NCBI RefSeq assembly: GCF_040581485.1
Contig: NC_090135.1
Location: 7,185,001 to 7,249,000, forward strand
Direction: 5' to 3'
Origin: Linepithema humile
Lineage: Eukaryota; Arthropoda; Insecta; Hymenoptera; Formicidae
Length of the DNA: 64,000 nt
Shown here: positions 48,944 through 62,000 of the stretch, piece by piece
Position numbering within the stretch: position 1 is the stretch's first letter
Layout of the letters: each line of letters opens with the position of its first letter
The notes under the pieces: generated by a model
Seen by the model: only the letters and a program-made list of their open reading frames with translations
Databases searched by the model: none
Told to the model about the DNA's origin: nothing
Program-made: the position numbers and the translations under genes

Positions 48944-51900
48944 CTAAAACAAGAGATAAAGATTGCTGCGTAATATAATATATTAATTCTACGATCTTAT
49001 TAATATTGTTGTAAAATCTCTCGCACTTTACACACACGCGACCTCGTCTGTATTTTTGTTGAACTTTCTAAATGTTAGCGAATAGAATCGTAATTATAAA
49101 ATCAACTGTAATTATAAGCTCGACCGGCTGCGCGCCCTCATATTGACGCTCGTGTGAGGCAGAAATGTTGAAGCTAAAAGTACGCGACGCCGGTTGTCGA
49201 TTTAGTTAAATACTCACCTCCCGTGTAATTTCACATTTTAACATTCACACGCGTAACGGTACTCCGTTGCCGCAGTTAATGAGTAATAGAAATTGCAGCC
49301 GCATCTCCTATGCGCCAGCAATGAACATATAGTTATGCTAATTTCGCCGTTTCGATGTTATTAAAATTATCGAAATTATCTAATATGCCAGTACGCGCGA
49401 TATTATAATTAACTTTGCAGCTGTCAAGCTTATTTTTACATCAAGCTATATTCAATTTACTTTATAAAAAGAAGATCAATCAGAATTTCTTCACTTTCTA
49501 TATTTAATTGCATCATTAGCGAGCAAATGAGACAATAAGTTGAAAATAGAAAAAAAAAGTAAAAGCGAGCCATCCTTTCTCGTTTCGTAAGAATACGCAC
49601 TTTTCTCAATAAATTTCCTTCAATTGATTTGAATTTTTCTTCTTTTTACAGTTGCGTACGAATAATTCAGAGCACTGGAGAGTTTTTGTTTAAAAAAAAA
49701 ATAAGAACTCGGTTAAACAGGTTGATTATATCGATTTATCAAGCCTTCCGATCGAAAATCAGACTGCAGTAACAGCAAATGCGAAACTAACGACACAATT
49801 GCCTCGGCCACGCAATACACGCAGTAAAGCTTACAAAATCTTGTCGCGTATAGCCGGCTCGGCGACACGATAGGAAGCCAGTGGAAGCAACAGGTGAGCG
49901 ACAAGCTCGTCCCCAACCTTCGAAACGTTTTATTGCCTAAGAGGAAGCACGGGGTGTGACGCGCGACCGGTCTGGAATTAATATTAGACTCAACGTAAAT
50001 ATTTAAAAGTCAAGCTTATTTTAAAAAGAATCGTGGGAGTTTAATTAAAATTTGAACAATTCAAAACTTGTACGTTTTTACACGAAGATCTCTATCGTTA
50101 CTTGCGTTTTTCAAGGATTATTCCATAAAATTGTTGCTGTACGAAAAATTGAAAACTACAATTTTTCAGAATTATTTTGCATAATCTTTTTCCGTAAGTT
50201 AATTTCTTCATCAGTTACGATACAAACAAAATGTTAAATAACGGCAAAGCTGCGTTAATTGCAATAATCCTTCTTTTACAATAACATTGATAAAATAGCA
50301 TTAGAAAATGAGAACAGCCAAAAATGCAATTATACTCGCTTTCTTTCACTCTACGTTTTTCTACATTTTTGCAGTGGTACATAAAATGCACATTATACGT
50401 TTGTAGCATTACATTATTTTACTTCACGAGAAAGATGATTTGAACATCGGGCCCGAAGATGTCCAGTGGTGAACCCGAGCGCGGCAGGACCGTCAAGGGT
50501 CAACTCCGCCCTCGACAAGGTTTTTCTGTCGGCGGCGAGCGCTTAATATCCTACCCAGTCTACGACGAAGCCTACCCGCCGAAGGCTGGCTGCCCTACCA
50601 CGCTGCTCTGCGGTGCTTGGCAGGATTTCTACGGGGGACAGACGCGGCCGTGCTCGGTTCTTGCAGTCGACTTCAAGATCGCGATGCGGCGGCCGAGCTA
50701 ACGGTGAAGAGAGGCGAGCAATCTTCCACGTCCGTGCACGCGATTCGGAAGTTCGTCGCAGAGTGTTGAATATTTTCGTTTCTTTTTTTTTTTTTTTATA
50801 TGTGGGATATGATCGGTTCGTAGATTGCGAGATCGCACATTCTGCGGATTCCGATCGCACCGCTCCCCCCCCCCCCCCAGAGTATTTCCAGCGAAGGGCG
50901 GCCGAACTTTTTCCTCGGTACACCATGGCCCAAACTGTTCGCACGTAGAAGACGATACGAGCAACTATGAGTGAGTAGAAGATATTTTAACTAAAGGTTT
51001 GCGAAGCTTTTTTTAAATAAAAATCTTTAAAAAACGCTTCGTACGGCGGAAAATAATTTTGTCTTCATTCGAACTCGTGACTTTCGTGAAAGGACACGAA
51101 GCTGAATATGTGTTTTTTGTAACAACTTGAGAACCGTCTGATGTTGACAGAGCAGTGTTTGGAACTCACTCAACAAATGTTTGAATTCTAAAGCAAGATT
51201 TGTCGTGATTATAACACAGAAATGATTCATTCACGCGAACCTACACAAATGTTGAATTAGGAACTTCTTCAGGGGGCTTTTTTTTTACGAGTACAACTTC
51301 CGAAGAAAATGTTATGAGTTATTGGAATCGTTAACCGAAGTTGCGCCGCGGAAGCGATGTAAACCTTTACTCATCGTTCATAATTCTATCGGAACTTTTT
51401 TTGTGAAGTTTTGATGTGCTCAGCGAAGGATTAGATATGAACCGTCATTCGTTTATATCCTAAATTTTTTTTTCTTCATCAATAGACACCTAACGGTATT
51501 ATCTCAGTTTGCCCATCGAGAAATTTATCTCTCGTCGAATTACCTCGAGGCAGACGCCGGGCCAGACAAAACTGTATTTCGCGAAGCGGTAAAATGTGCT
51601 AAAACTTCTTCAAAAGAAGTTTACATGTGCAAAGATTCAAAGTAATACATGCTCATAATTCAATTAAATAATCAAACATAAATATATTCAATTAGATTAA
51701 AATTTTGTGTGTAAACTAGCAATAATTTTTCTTTCTTATCGCTCGCTGAAATAGTTTTCATTCTACAAAATACCAATTGGTCCTCCAAAGATTTTATTTT
51801 AATGTCAATTATTTTTAAATAAATATTGAGAATTTAGCAATTCGCGAAACTTGTTCCCTTCGTGAAAAATATACTGGAATCGATAATACTGGATTTTCCC

Positions 51901-54900
51901 GTTCGTAGGAAAAATGTTCAATTATCCGGCTCGCTGTTTCACGAGCGCACCAGCATTATATTATTCTTCATGAAACTATAGCTAAGTCGCGTGGCTACGG
52001 CGGACTCTTCGAAGGGTTAATGCACCTACGCGCGTATCTTACGCCTATCGTCTTCAACGTACACCGTCCGACCTTGAACCGCACTATAGATACACGATGT
52101 ACACGCTGGTACCTCCTGCACCCAGACAGGATACCGAATAGTACGCGCATCCCGTCCGCTTAATCCTTTACGAGACATAAAATCGAACAATCGAACTTCT
52201 TTGGGGAAAAGATAATTTTTTTCTTCCAACGACATTATTGAAAAATATGTACAATTTTTGTATCAGAAAAGTTTTCGTTTATATTGGATAATTGTATTAT
52301 TATATATCATGCTATTTTTTTCAGCTTGCATTCTTGTATGAGAAGCGTAAAGATTTAAAGCTGCGTAAAGAATTAATGCTAAGTTATTCAATCTTTTATC
52401 TGATTGAATTTATGCAGTTTTCCGTTTAGCGTGAAGATAAGGAGTTTAATATAAGAAAGAGTTAAGCCTGCAACTTGTAAATTCCGTTTTACACTAACAG
52501 TAGACTTCACATAAATCTTTGCTTCTCAATTATTTTCAATACTTTTCGCCGAGAAGCAAGATTTCGCACGACCGCGTTTAAACGTGTTGTGAAAACCGGC
52601 TCGCATCATAAAATTCTGGGACTAAACATCGATCACGACCTTCGGAGATCCTGAACTTTCAGAACGGATAAATCAAGTGGCGGACGCGTAATTCAGAGAG
52701 CTGTGACCGGATATCAACGTTTTTTTCCAGAGCCGCGAGGAATGCGTGGAATTCCTTAACGAAGTGACAAATGATACAGGTCTGTCTAGAATCGCGACGC
52801 TACGGACGACGCTTTGCATAAACGTGCGAGATGCAATCGGGCTTATCTCTGCGATTTCATTTGCGCTCGACCGATCGGGAAACGATATGCGATATCACGT
52901 GGAAGGATGGAGAGTGTGAAATTTATACGCGCGGTAAAAAGGAACTGAGAAGAAAAACGCAAAGGCGGGGAGCGAGTAAAAGCGAGGGAAAAATCGGGCT
53001 GCGCTTCTCATGGATTGCATTATATCCTCGGCGAGTTATACTTCTAAATTATCAATCCTGTTGTGTCGTTCTGCGCGAGTAATAACGTTACGTAGACATT
53101 ACGTAAGTTAAAGTGGATCGGGGAATATATTTTTTTATATAATGACACGTCGCGAGAGTGAGTTGCGCACGGGGTGAAAATATGTAATCTCTTTGATAAT
53201 ATTGTTCGAGCAGACTCTCTCTCTCTCTGTCTTACAAAGTGTCTTACAATTAATATAGATATTACTGCCTCTGCGATATTAGAAATTGATGATTTCCAGA
53301 TATTTGACAAACAAAACATTGTGCTATTGCTTTATGTCAATAAATTAAAAAGTAGAACGTTCACCATTTAATTAATTATTAAATCTAATTCTGAAAAAAT
53401 CTCTGTATAAATCAAATTACAACATATAGTATAGATAAAAAATCGTCAAGAAGCTACCATCTTCATTCTAACGAGCATTCGCGCGCACACTTCCGCGAAA
53501 CATTGAAATTTATATATATTGCCAGTAATATGCGGAACAAACGTTACTGAAGCGTCCCGACACTTTCGTTTCACATTCCATCGGCGAGACATTAAAATTT
53601 TCGCGATAACTCAACCGGGTTCAACGCACCAAAGAGCATCTTTTCGGATCGCATGCGAGCAACGTTAACCGTCACGGTCGGTCTGACGAGAAAAATCAGG
53701 GCGTATGGTAATGGCGTCCTGTCTGGCAACCATTACGGAGAAATTGCCGAGATTTACTCGCGAACCGGCCGACGAGCATGGCGATGGTGGTCCGTTTGTC
53801 CGCGAGCCGTGACCATCGGACCATGATGCTCCGCTGCCTCGATTCCTGCCTTCATCCCCCTTCCATTACTTGCACTGCCGCCACCGTGCATCCACCGCGA
53901 TCGCGAGATTCGTCTAAGACACCTCTCGCGCATTCCTCATAAACAAAGTGGAGGAAAGTCGTGTTCAACGATGCTAACATAATTATAAAACATTTACATT
54001 AACTGTTTTAAGAAGATAATGATTTAAGTACGGCTTACGAAGCGCTAAGCGCAATTAATTCATAATTAAATGTGCGTGGAATGGCGATTTTTATGTACTA
54101 TAAAAATTTTCATAAAATCCTGGAAGATATAATCGGGGGTGTGCATAATCATGATGTCCACGCGACCGCGACTCTTGATTAAGTTAAAAATATCTTCAAC
54201 GTGCTTTCGTGCAACGTTTGTAGCGTTCTAGCTGAAAGCGTAAATTGTCGGGAGGAAACGATCGTCATTACACGAGAACAGATGTCAACTCGCGTTGTCG
54301 CTCCTTAACGAGCGTGCTTCTACGCCAATTGCAATTAGCGAGCGCCATTGTTCGCGCCTAGCGTTTACACGCTTAAGGTGTACATTTGAGAGCAAGACGA
54401 CGGTTTTTTTTTCACATAAGATTGTAACACTTCGATAATTCCGGTTGCTCGTATTAGCGATAATTTAAATTAATACGAGTCAAGCGCTTTAATTAACACG
54501 AAATCTCATAAAAATGATGACAATCGGTTGAGAATGTTAAATATATAGAATTATCGTAAACAAGTTTCTAATGTATTAGAAAACTTGCGAAAATTCTTAA
54601 AATATGTCTTTTTACATTTAGCCAGGATTATACAATAATTAACAAAAAATTTGCAGCAAATAATTCCCTCAATCAGCTTCAAATCAGCTAAAGAGTTCCG
54701 AATCGGTGAAGAATATTCAATGATTCCAAAATGTTATATATAGTCTAAATGGAAGCACGTTTCGTTCGCGCCGCACAAGTGTGTAGCAAGAATCACTGAG
54801 CCTTTGCGATTACGTCTACGTGAGTTTTATCCACAAAGGTACCCTTCAAATAGCCGCAGACCGCCTGCAACTGCGATCAGGCTCGCGTTTTAGAAAGGCA

Positions 54901-56720
54901 CGTGCATCGGTGCACGGCGCGAACGTGCCGTGGTCGCGTTTCTCGCATACTTTGTTGCGAACGAAACCACAGAGAGCAGAATGATTTAAAGTCTTCGTAG
55001 GGTTTTCTCTTTTCAACTGTAAAACGATGAGCAGCCGCAATGACTGTATGAAACGTTCGCCATTTCATTGGAAACAACGCGCACCGACTGTGACATAATA
55101 TTTTCAATTTAAATTACTCATGTTGATATTTTATTGGGCGATAAATATCTCGATATTCTAGTACAAAACGGTTGCAAAATAACGATAGCTTTTTGCAATT
55201 GGGAAAAAATGCATCCCAAATTTATCAAAGATTTGAAGAATAGAAGACGGCAAAAAATGTAGAACCCGTTATTAGAAATATTATCATCAACCCTTGATGA
55301 TTAATAATATAATGATCATCTTGCGTGCTAATCTTCGTACCTAATTTCCATATGAAACCGGAAATATAAAAGTGCGCAATGAAATGGCGAGACAAGTCGT
55401 GGGCGAATCTCGTAGGTAATCTTCGTCGAGATTGTCCCAGCGTGGAGACCCTCGAAGAAGAAGAGTTGTAACCCAGTGCGACCTAACCCACATCTCAGAG
55501 ACCGAGGGAAACCGAGTTAACGTCACAGCTCTCATTTCCGGAACCGCTTCACGACTTCCGTCGCGGGCACCGTCGAGGCACCTGCCGCCCAATAACTGTT
55601 CCGGTCACGAATCGATCGATCCAACCTTTGCCCGCTGTCGTAACTCGTCTCAATTATACGCTTTCCAAGTCCGATTTAGCGGATAAATCTCAAAATAGAG
55701 TGCAATTTATCTGCAATCTTGAATTAAAATTGAAGCACAAAAATGTGCAATATTGAAAATTGAAGAGACGCAATTATTGAAGGAACGAAGAATTTTGGGA
55801 CATCACGCGGACGCGACGCACGCATCGGAGACTTGAATGCCGGGTTAACGACTCCGCGGCACAAACTCGCGTCGCGACGCGTTCCGGTTCACAGGTCTAC
55901 GCGAACGGACGATTGCGCCTGGGCGGCAGATTTTGAAGTCCGTAATTAAAGCCGCGCGGCGGGCCTATCTCTCGCGTTTCCTCGTTATTGTGGTCGGGCC
56001 TCCTTCGGGCCCGGCATTGTGCGACAATTCTCACGGCCCGTGGCGTAAAGTGGAAGCGTCGCGTAACGCAATTCGACGGACGAATTCTTTTCCACAAAAC
56101 CGACAGCATGCGCGAAAGGCATTTATCTCTCTAGGCAGGGTTTACACGGGGTCAGTAGGAGAGCGAGCAGAGTAGACCAGTTATTTTGCAAGCTGTTATT
56201 GTTACTCGAAGGAATCGCGAGTTACGCAGTGTTCGCACATCGCGCTTTCTTTCATGCGCAGATAGACATCAGGTTTTTTTCTCAGATGCGCACGTTTCAG
56301 CGAGTTTGGAGCTGATTCTTCGAGTCTCGACGCAAAATATCTTGATAAATAAATCCCTCGAATACAGTTTTTTCTTAATCAGCAAAATTATGAATCTATC
56401 TAAAGCTCAATTATCAAACTCACATCTCGAAAAAGCACTGTCCTTCCTGCAGTTTCCCGAAGTTTTAAATCAATATCGATCGACGTGAATCGATTTCGAC
56501 GCAGGGATTGTCGCCATTAATATTCATTCGTTACGCAAGTGATTCTTAATTACACCGGCTGATATCTCGTCGAACAATCGGCCGTCCGAAATTCCTTGAA
56601 GCATCGCCTACTTCTATCTGGGCGTAACATTTCGCATGAGAATCGCGTATTGTTGTCGCGAATGACGATGAAATGACGAAATCCTTGGGAGACGTTCTGG
56701 ACGACGATTCTCCAGAGAAA

Positions 56721-56747
56721 AAGAGAGAGAGAGAGAGAGAGAGAGAG
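56721..56747. repeat. (AG)n microsatellite followed by a C tract
   Basis: About thirteen AG units, then, after a few bases, a 12-base C run with a further CCCCC at 56766. It gives Ser-Leu and Gly runs in minus-strand frames, which are artefacts. Confidence 0.9.
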
Positions 56748-58348
56748 CAAATCCCCCCCCCCCCACCCCCACCGACGATGGGCCTCATTCATGTGTCATT
56801 GTACCTGATGTCGAAGTCGCGTGTATACGCGCGCGGTTCGGCATTGTGAAATTAAACAGCGGCTCTCTTGAGAAACACAAAGCACGACCGTCATCCTGTC
56901 AGGCCGCGAAGCATCTCTCGTGGCATCTCTTTATGAAAGCCCACTGAGGAATAACAAATCGAGAGAGATGTTTTCTTACATTTTTGCATACGTAATTAGA
57001 TTACAATATAAACACAGCACTTGCAGCACTGTTTTCAGAAGCAACACCGCTTTCAATTAAATAACGGAGAAGTTAAACATGATAGTTTCTGTGAATGTAA
57101 TTTTTTATTAATAACTTGGCGTTCCCTATTTTTTATGCGACTTAAAAAATGCGAAAATTCTCACTTTCCGTCTGTACAAGGCGTGTACGTATTTTTATAA
57201 TAACAGATAACATATGTGAATATATTCTAATCGTTTCGCGCATCGACAGACTGGATATTCACGGAACGGGGGACTCTTGAGTCATCGCCGCATCCTAATT
57301 TGTCGATAGAATGCCGAGGTGCGCGTCATCGATAAAATATTTCGCTATTCGCACGAAGGCGGCGAGAAAGCCAGCTGATTATCTTCTCTCGGGGACGACG
57401 GGGCCGGGAAGGGGGCGGGGAGGGACGCGCAATCGGAGAGGATCGCGTCGGACATTAGGATCGAAGCAGGCCGGGACATTCTCGAGTGAAAAGCGAGCGT
57501 CGATCGAGCGCGGCCGGCCGTAACGTGATGATCATCGGCGTATGATCGACAGATCGAAGCAATATATCCCGCCGAGCAGAACAAACCGCCCTAATGCGTC
57601 GTTTGCTCGGATCCGCGTAATACATGCATATTTTCCTCCGGTAATGGAGCCTAATTCATCGCGATGGTGCAATTGCTCGAGCGCTTAGTTTCGATTCGCT
57701 GAAATAATCCACTTAGAGCGTTCGTAGTCGCAAAATAAGCGTGCGCTACTTTTAATTCACAACGCAGGCGGAATCATCTGTAATTAATTGATATCCGTAA
57801 GTAAATTAATTAGCGTTTATCGCTGAACCTTCCGGATTTGATTCGTCGTTATTGAAGTACTTCAGTATTGTCCAGCATTTTTACTATTCTGCTTAGGATT
57901 CAAAAATGTAGGCCTATTCACTAAAAAATTGTACCACGTTGAGAACCATTGGCTCTGGCTTCAGGCGATCAATCCGAAGCTATCGCGCTGTCACGTTTTT
58001 GCTTTTTGCAAGCAAAACAATTGTTAATAAAAAAAAAAAAAAAACGCGCTGCCTTCTTCCGAGGCTGGAAGCCGTGAAACGTTAATCGCCGCGGTCGACG
58101 ACGATCGGCCACGATTTCGAGAGCTGGCCGTTTTTTTTTTACGAGACACTTAAATGAGGGGACGGTGCCGACTTGCATCCTTGTGCATAAAACGAGACGA
58201 GCGAGCCACGGCGAATTTGCCGCTAAATTGCAGAACGCGTGCCGAATCCGCGCCGAGGAGTTCGTTCCTTGACTCGCGTTCCTTAATCATCGGCAGGCGA
58301 ATTGCGCCACGCCTAAAAATGCCGCGGATTCACGGAAGCGAAACTGGA

Positions 58349-58376
58349 GCGCGGGCAATTTTTCATTTGCCCGCGC
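58349..58376. repeat. GC-rich 10-bp stem hairpin
   Basis: GCGCGGGCAA pairs perfectly with TTGCCCGCGC around an 8-base loop, in noncoding DNA with no gene nearby. Confidence 0.7.
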
Positions 58377-59066
58377 GCTCGAATCACATCTCGTTAAATT
58401 GAAAACTTTCGCCGCGTGCGATCGCGCTTCGCGGTAATTGAGAATCGTTTAGAATAAATGAAGGCGTTGGCCGACGTGATCGTTGCGGCGAGTCGCGCCG
58501 CTCCAACTGCAAACTGGGTCCAGTTTTACGGGAACCGCTTTATAAACCACCAATCGAAATCGTTGAAGATTGAAGAGCCGTAAAAAAAAAACTGTATTTT
58601 TTACGAAATTTCACGTTGTTTATTTGCAGATTAAATCGAACGCATGTTAAACTTTCAAAACCTGTCGTGCCGATGTCGCGTGTCGTATTTTTATCATTTT
58701 TATGTATCTCCTTCGAATGAACGATCGAGTAGTGATTTTCGAGCGTCCCGATCGACGCGACGTGTCATTGGCGAGGATTAGCACGCGCTACATTCGCGGC
58801 GCGATTCGGTCGAGGGAGCTTCTTGTTGTTCCCCGGTCCGTTGGCCGCGTACATGTGCGTCCTGCGAGATGGAGCAGGTAACAGTACTTAGATAGTCGGT
58901 TGGCATACTGCGCCGAGACTGGTAGCGCGGACCGTTACAGGCATATGGAAAGTTCGGCGGGTCGTAAAGCAGCCCCGCAGCAAAATGTATGCGCTGCCCG
59001 TAAAAATCCCGAAACAGGAAACACGAGAAGGACCGAATAATGAGACGCGCGAGGGTCTCTCAAAGC

Positions 59067-59095
59067 TGGATGCAGCGGCGCGTGCGCTGCATCCA
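59067..59095. repeat. 11-bp stem hairpin with 7-base loop
   Basis: TGGATGCAGCG pairs perfectly with CGCTGCATCCA around GCGCGTG. It lies in a noncoding, CpG-rich patch. Confidence 0.7.
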
Positions 59096-62000
59096 AGATG
59101 AATTGCACCGGCGTTCCTGAATCCGTAATTAATGCCGCAGAGTCACTCATATCCTTTTTCACTTGTTGTTGTTGTTGAATGTTATTTATAGCTCTCTTGT
59201 CTAGTTTTGAATTAAGATGTCTCTCTCTATCTTTCTCTGTGAAATGTAGATAAACAGCAGATAGATAAATGGAAATGTAGATAGACAGAACTGATTGAGT
59301 GTTTTGCTAAGAGCGACTCTCAGACCTTTGAAGTGGACATAGCTCAGCCTTGCGGACAGAATCGACAGCGGAATAATGTCGCGGTCTATCTGGGTTGTTT
59401 GTTGAACGCGTAAACCCGCCGAGAGAGGCACGGCAGAATCACGAAATGTCATTAACAGGATTTTATTCAGCTAGCTCGCGGAATTTCTGCGATCAATGAA
59501 AGATACATCGCTCGCAAATGTCGAATAGCTGTAAATAAGTCGAGTGAAAGAATTGCGCACGCACGAACTCGCATTTTCAATTATAATCTCGGGTTTAATG
59601 CCGTCGGCTGCATATTTCTTAGAATGTAATTCATTATCTTTAACATTCAAATTTCGTCGATGAGTTGATTACTTCTCCTCTAACGAGGAGAATAGAAAGA
59701 GACAGCAGGTCGATTGGGTGTCAATCAATTTTAATTAACGTTTATGGAGGAACGGCTTGTAGAAATCTTACTGTCAATATTATTCGTCAAAAGTTACGCG
59801 GGAAACTACTGTCCAAATAACACACGCGATGCAATCTGAACGACCTGCGGGAGCGATACCGTTTTATCGGCGCGTCCGTTTTCAAGCGAAAAGTGCAAAC
59901 GCTTTCTGCTCTTGCGAGATAAGACACGAGATGTGAGAGAAAAGGCTGCAATGTATTTACATCGAATTGCAGCCATCTAAAATAGAGCAAATGTAAAGTA
60001 GACGCACTTTCTCCATATTTGCTTATTAAGTCAACGCGATTCAGCGATAACGCGAAAATTAGCAGTTAGATGAACCGTTGCTCATAGAATCAATTTCACT
60101 ACAACGTACACTTTTCTTGCTGCTTCTTACTTTTTCTAAATGGCCGTGAAACTACGTATTAAAGTAATTATAAATAAAAATCAAGAATTTGCAACCAATT
60201 AAAATGTTACTGCTTTTATTTCTCGTTTGATGACGTTATTTTCTGATTAGCATCTCTACATTTCTAGCTCTGACTACTAAAGTCTATAACTCTTCAACAT
60301 TAACTCTTTAACATTAGAAAATAATTGTAAACAGAGAGACAAGCCGATCACGACAAAAAGATTACACTGGTAGATAAAATATTAATAATATTTCTGCACA
60401 TTTTTTGTAATATCTAAAATGACGATTTAAATATGGATTAATGTTTTTGAAGACTATTTTGAGAAAAAGTACAAGCTGAAAATAATATTTTTCATATTAA
60501 CACTGATATCGACCAGATAATACTAATTCCCACTTTGCAAAGGGAAAGACTGGTTCACAGATTGCAACTATTTGCTACTTCGAATGTTTCGGCAGATAAG
60601 CATCGCGCATTGTAGAGAAAGCGCTACGTTATCCGGCGTAGAGAAAAATTGCGAGATATTAATCGTGGGAACCGATCGTTAGTCGCGCGTTTGATATTGA
60701 CACGAGTGTTAGCCGACCATTGATTACTACAATCTATCGCAACATTCTAATCTGGTATAGCGTATAAATCTCGACCAATAATGTATCGCGCAGAATGGAG
60801 GAAGGGAAGGAGGGCTAAGAACAGAAAGAGGTAGAGGGACGGAGAGAAGGAGAGACGGAAAGCCGAAAGAGAACGAAAGTGAAAGGATCGGATTCCACGG
60901 CGAGTAATACTTGCATGTGTGTTCTACACGCGCCACGCGAGTCGCCGGAAATGTTGATTTACGGAAAACCATACCGATCTGGAATCGCCGAGAGCGTCGA
61001 ACGATTGGAGAGAAATCTCGCTGACAAGTTGACGTGAGAATTTTTCTATTATACGATGTTTTATATTTCGCGGATGTGGATTTCTTCTGGAACTCTCTGA
61101 TCTGCTCGACTTATAATTGTCTATAAATATATGATAAAGGCAGTAGATAAAATTTATATTTTAATTGCTATAATTTCAAATCTTTCACGCGAGTTGTTAC
61201 TTGATTAACGTCTGAAACCAATGTCGAAAAATGAGATAATCAGGATAACGCCGTAGTACATTCTTTTCCTGCGTATTTTGATCCAACGTCTCTCTTCAAC
61301 CTTTTTGACCTGCTTAAAAATCGAAAACGATGACCGCTCTCGGATGGCGAGGCGTGCGTTTTCACTGCCGATTTCTCCGTATGATCGGTCGCATTCTTCG
61401 GTGAAAGGTTATCCAATCCGGTCAGTCTCGCCCGGTGGATGTCGTAACGCCATATGATCGGCCGACAGGTTCTTCAGGGACAGCTGCGAGAGCTCTTTCG
61501 CCCAATGACTAATCACGTTGTCACGCAAAGAGGAAGCATCGCCATTTAGGGAGAGCAGACCCGTTAAATTCATCATTTGTTCAATTAATCTTTTCGATTC
61601 AAACGAACAACATTGACTGTATTGTATTTTCCTAAGACACGCGTCGCAATGTATTTAAAAATATTGTCCACAAAAATCAAAGGAATTTTTCTTAATGAAA
61701 AAAAAAATGTTTTAATCAGTCGCGTTCAATTCGCATACAACACTCTTTCCTACGTCGCTAAGCTGAAAATCATTTCACATAATTTTTAATTTAAAGTCAA
61801 TATTTCAATTGCACGATCATTCATCTTGCATGATTATCAACGAGTTGATGGCACGGTCAAGGACTCCGATGAGATTGGCATTTCCGTATTGTCACAGTCT
61901 GATAATTTCCTTGCCGATACGCACGCATACGTGATGCATCGATCGCGATCATCCGGACACCGCTCGATTTTGTAAAGATGTGACAATTTCGACGTGTACT

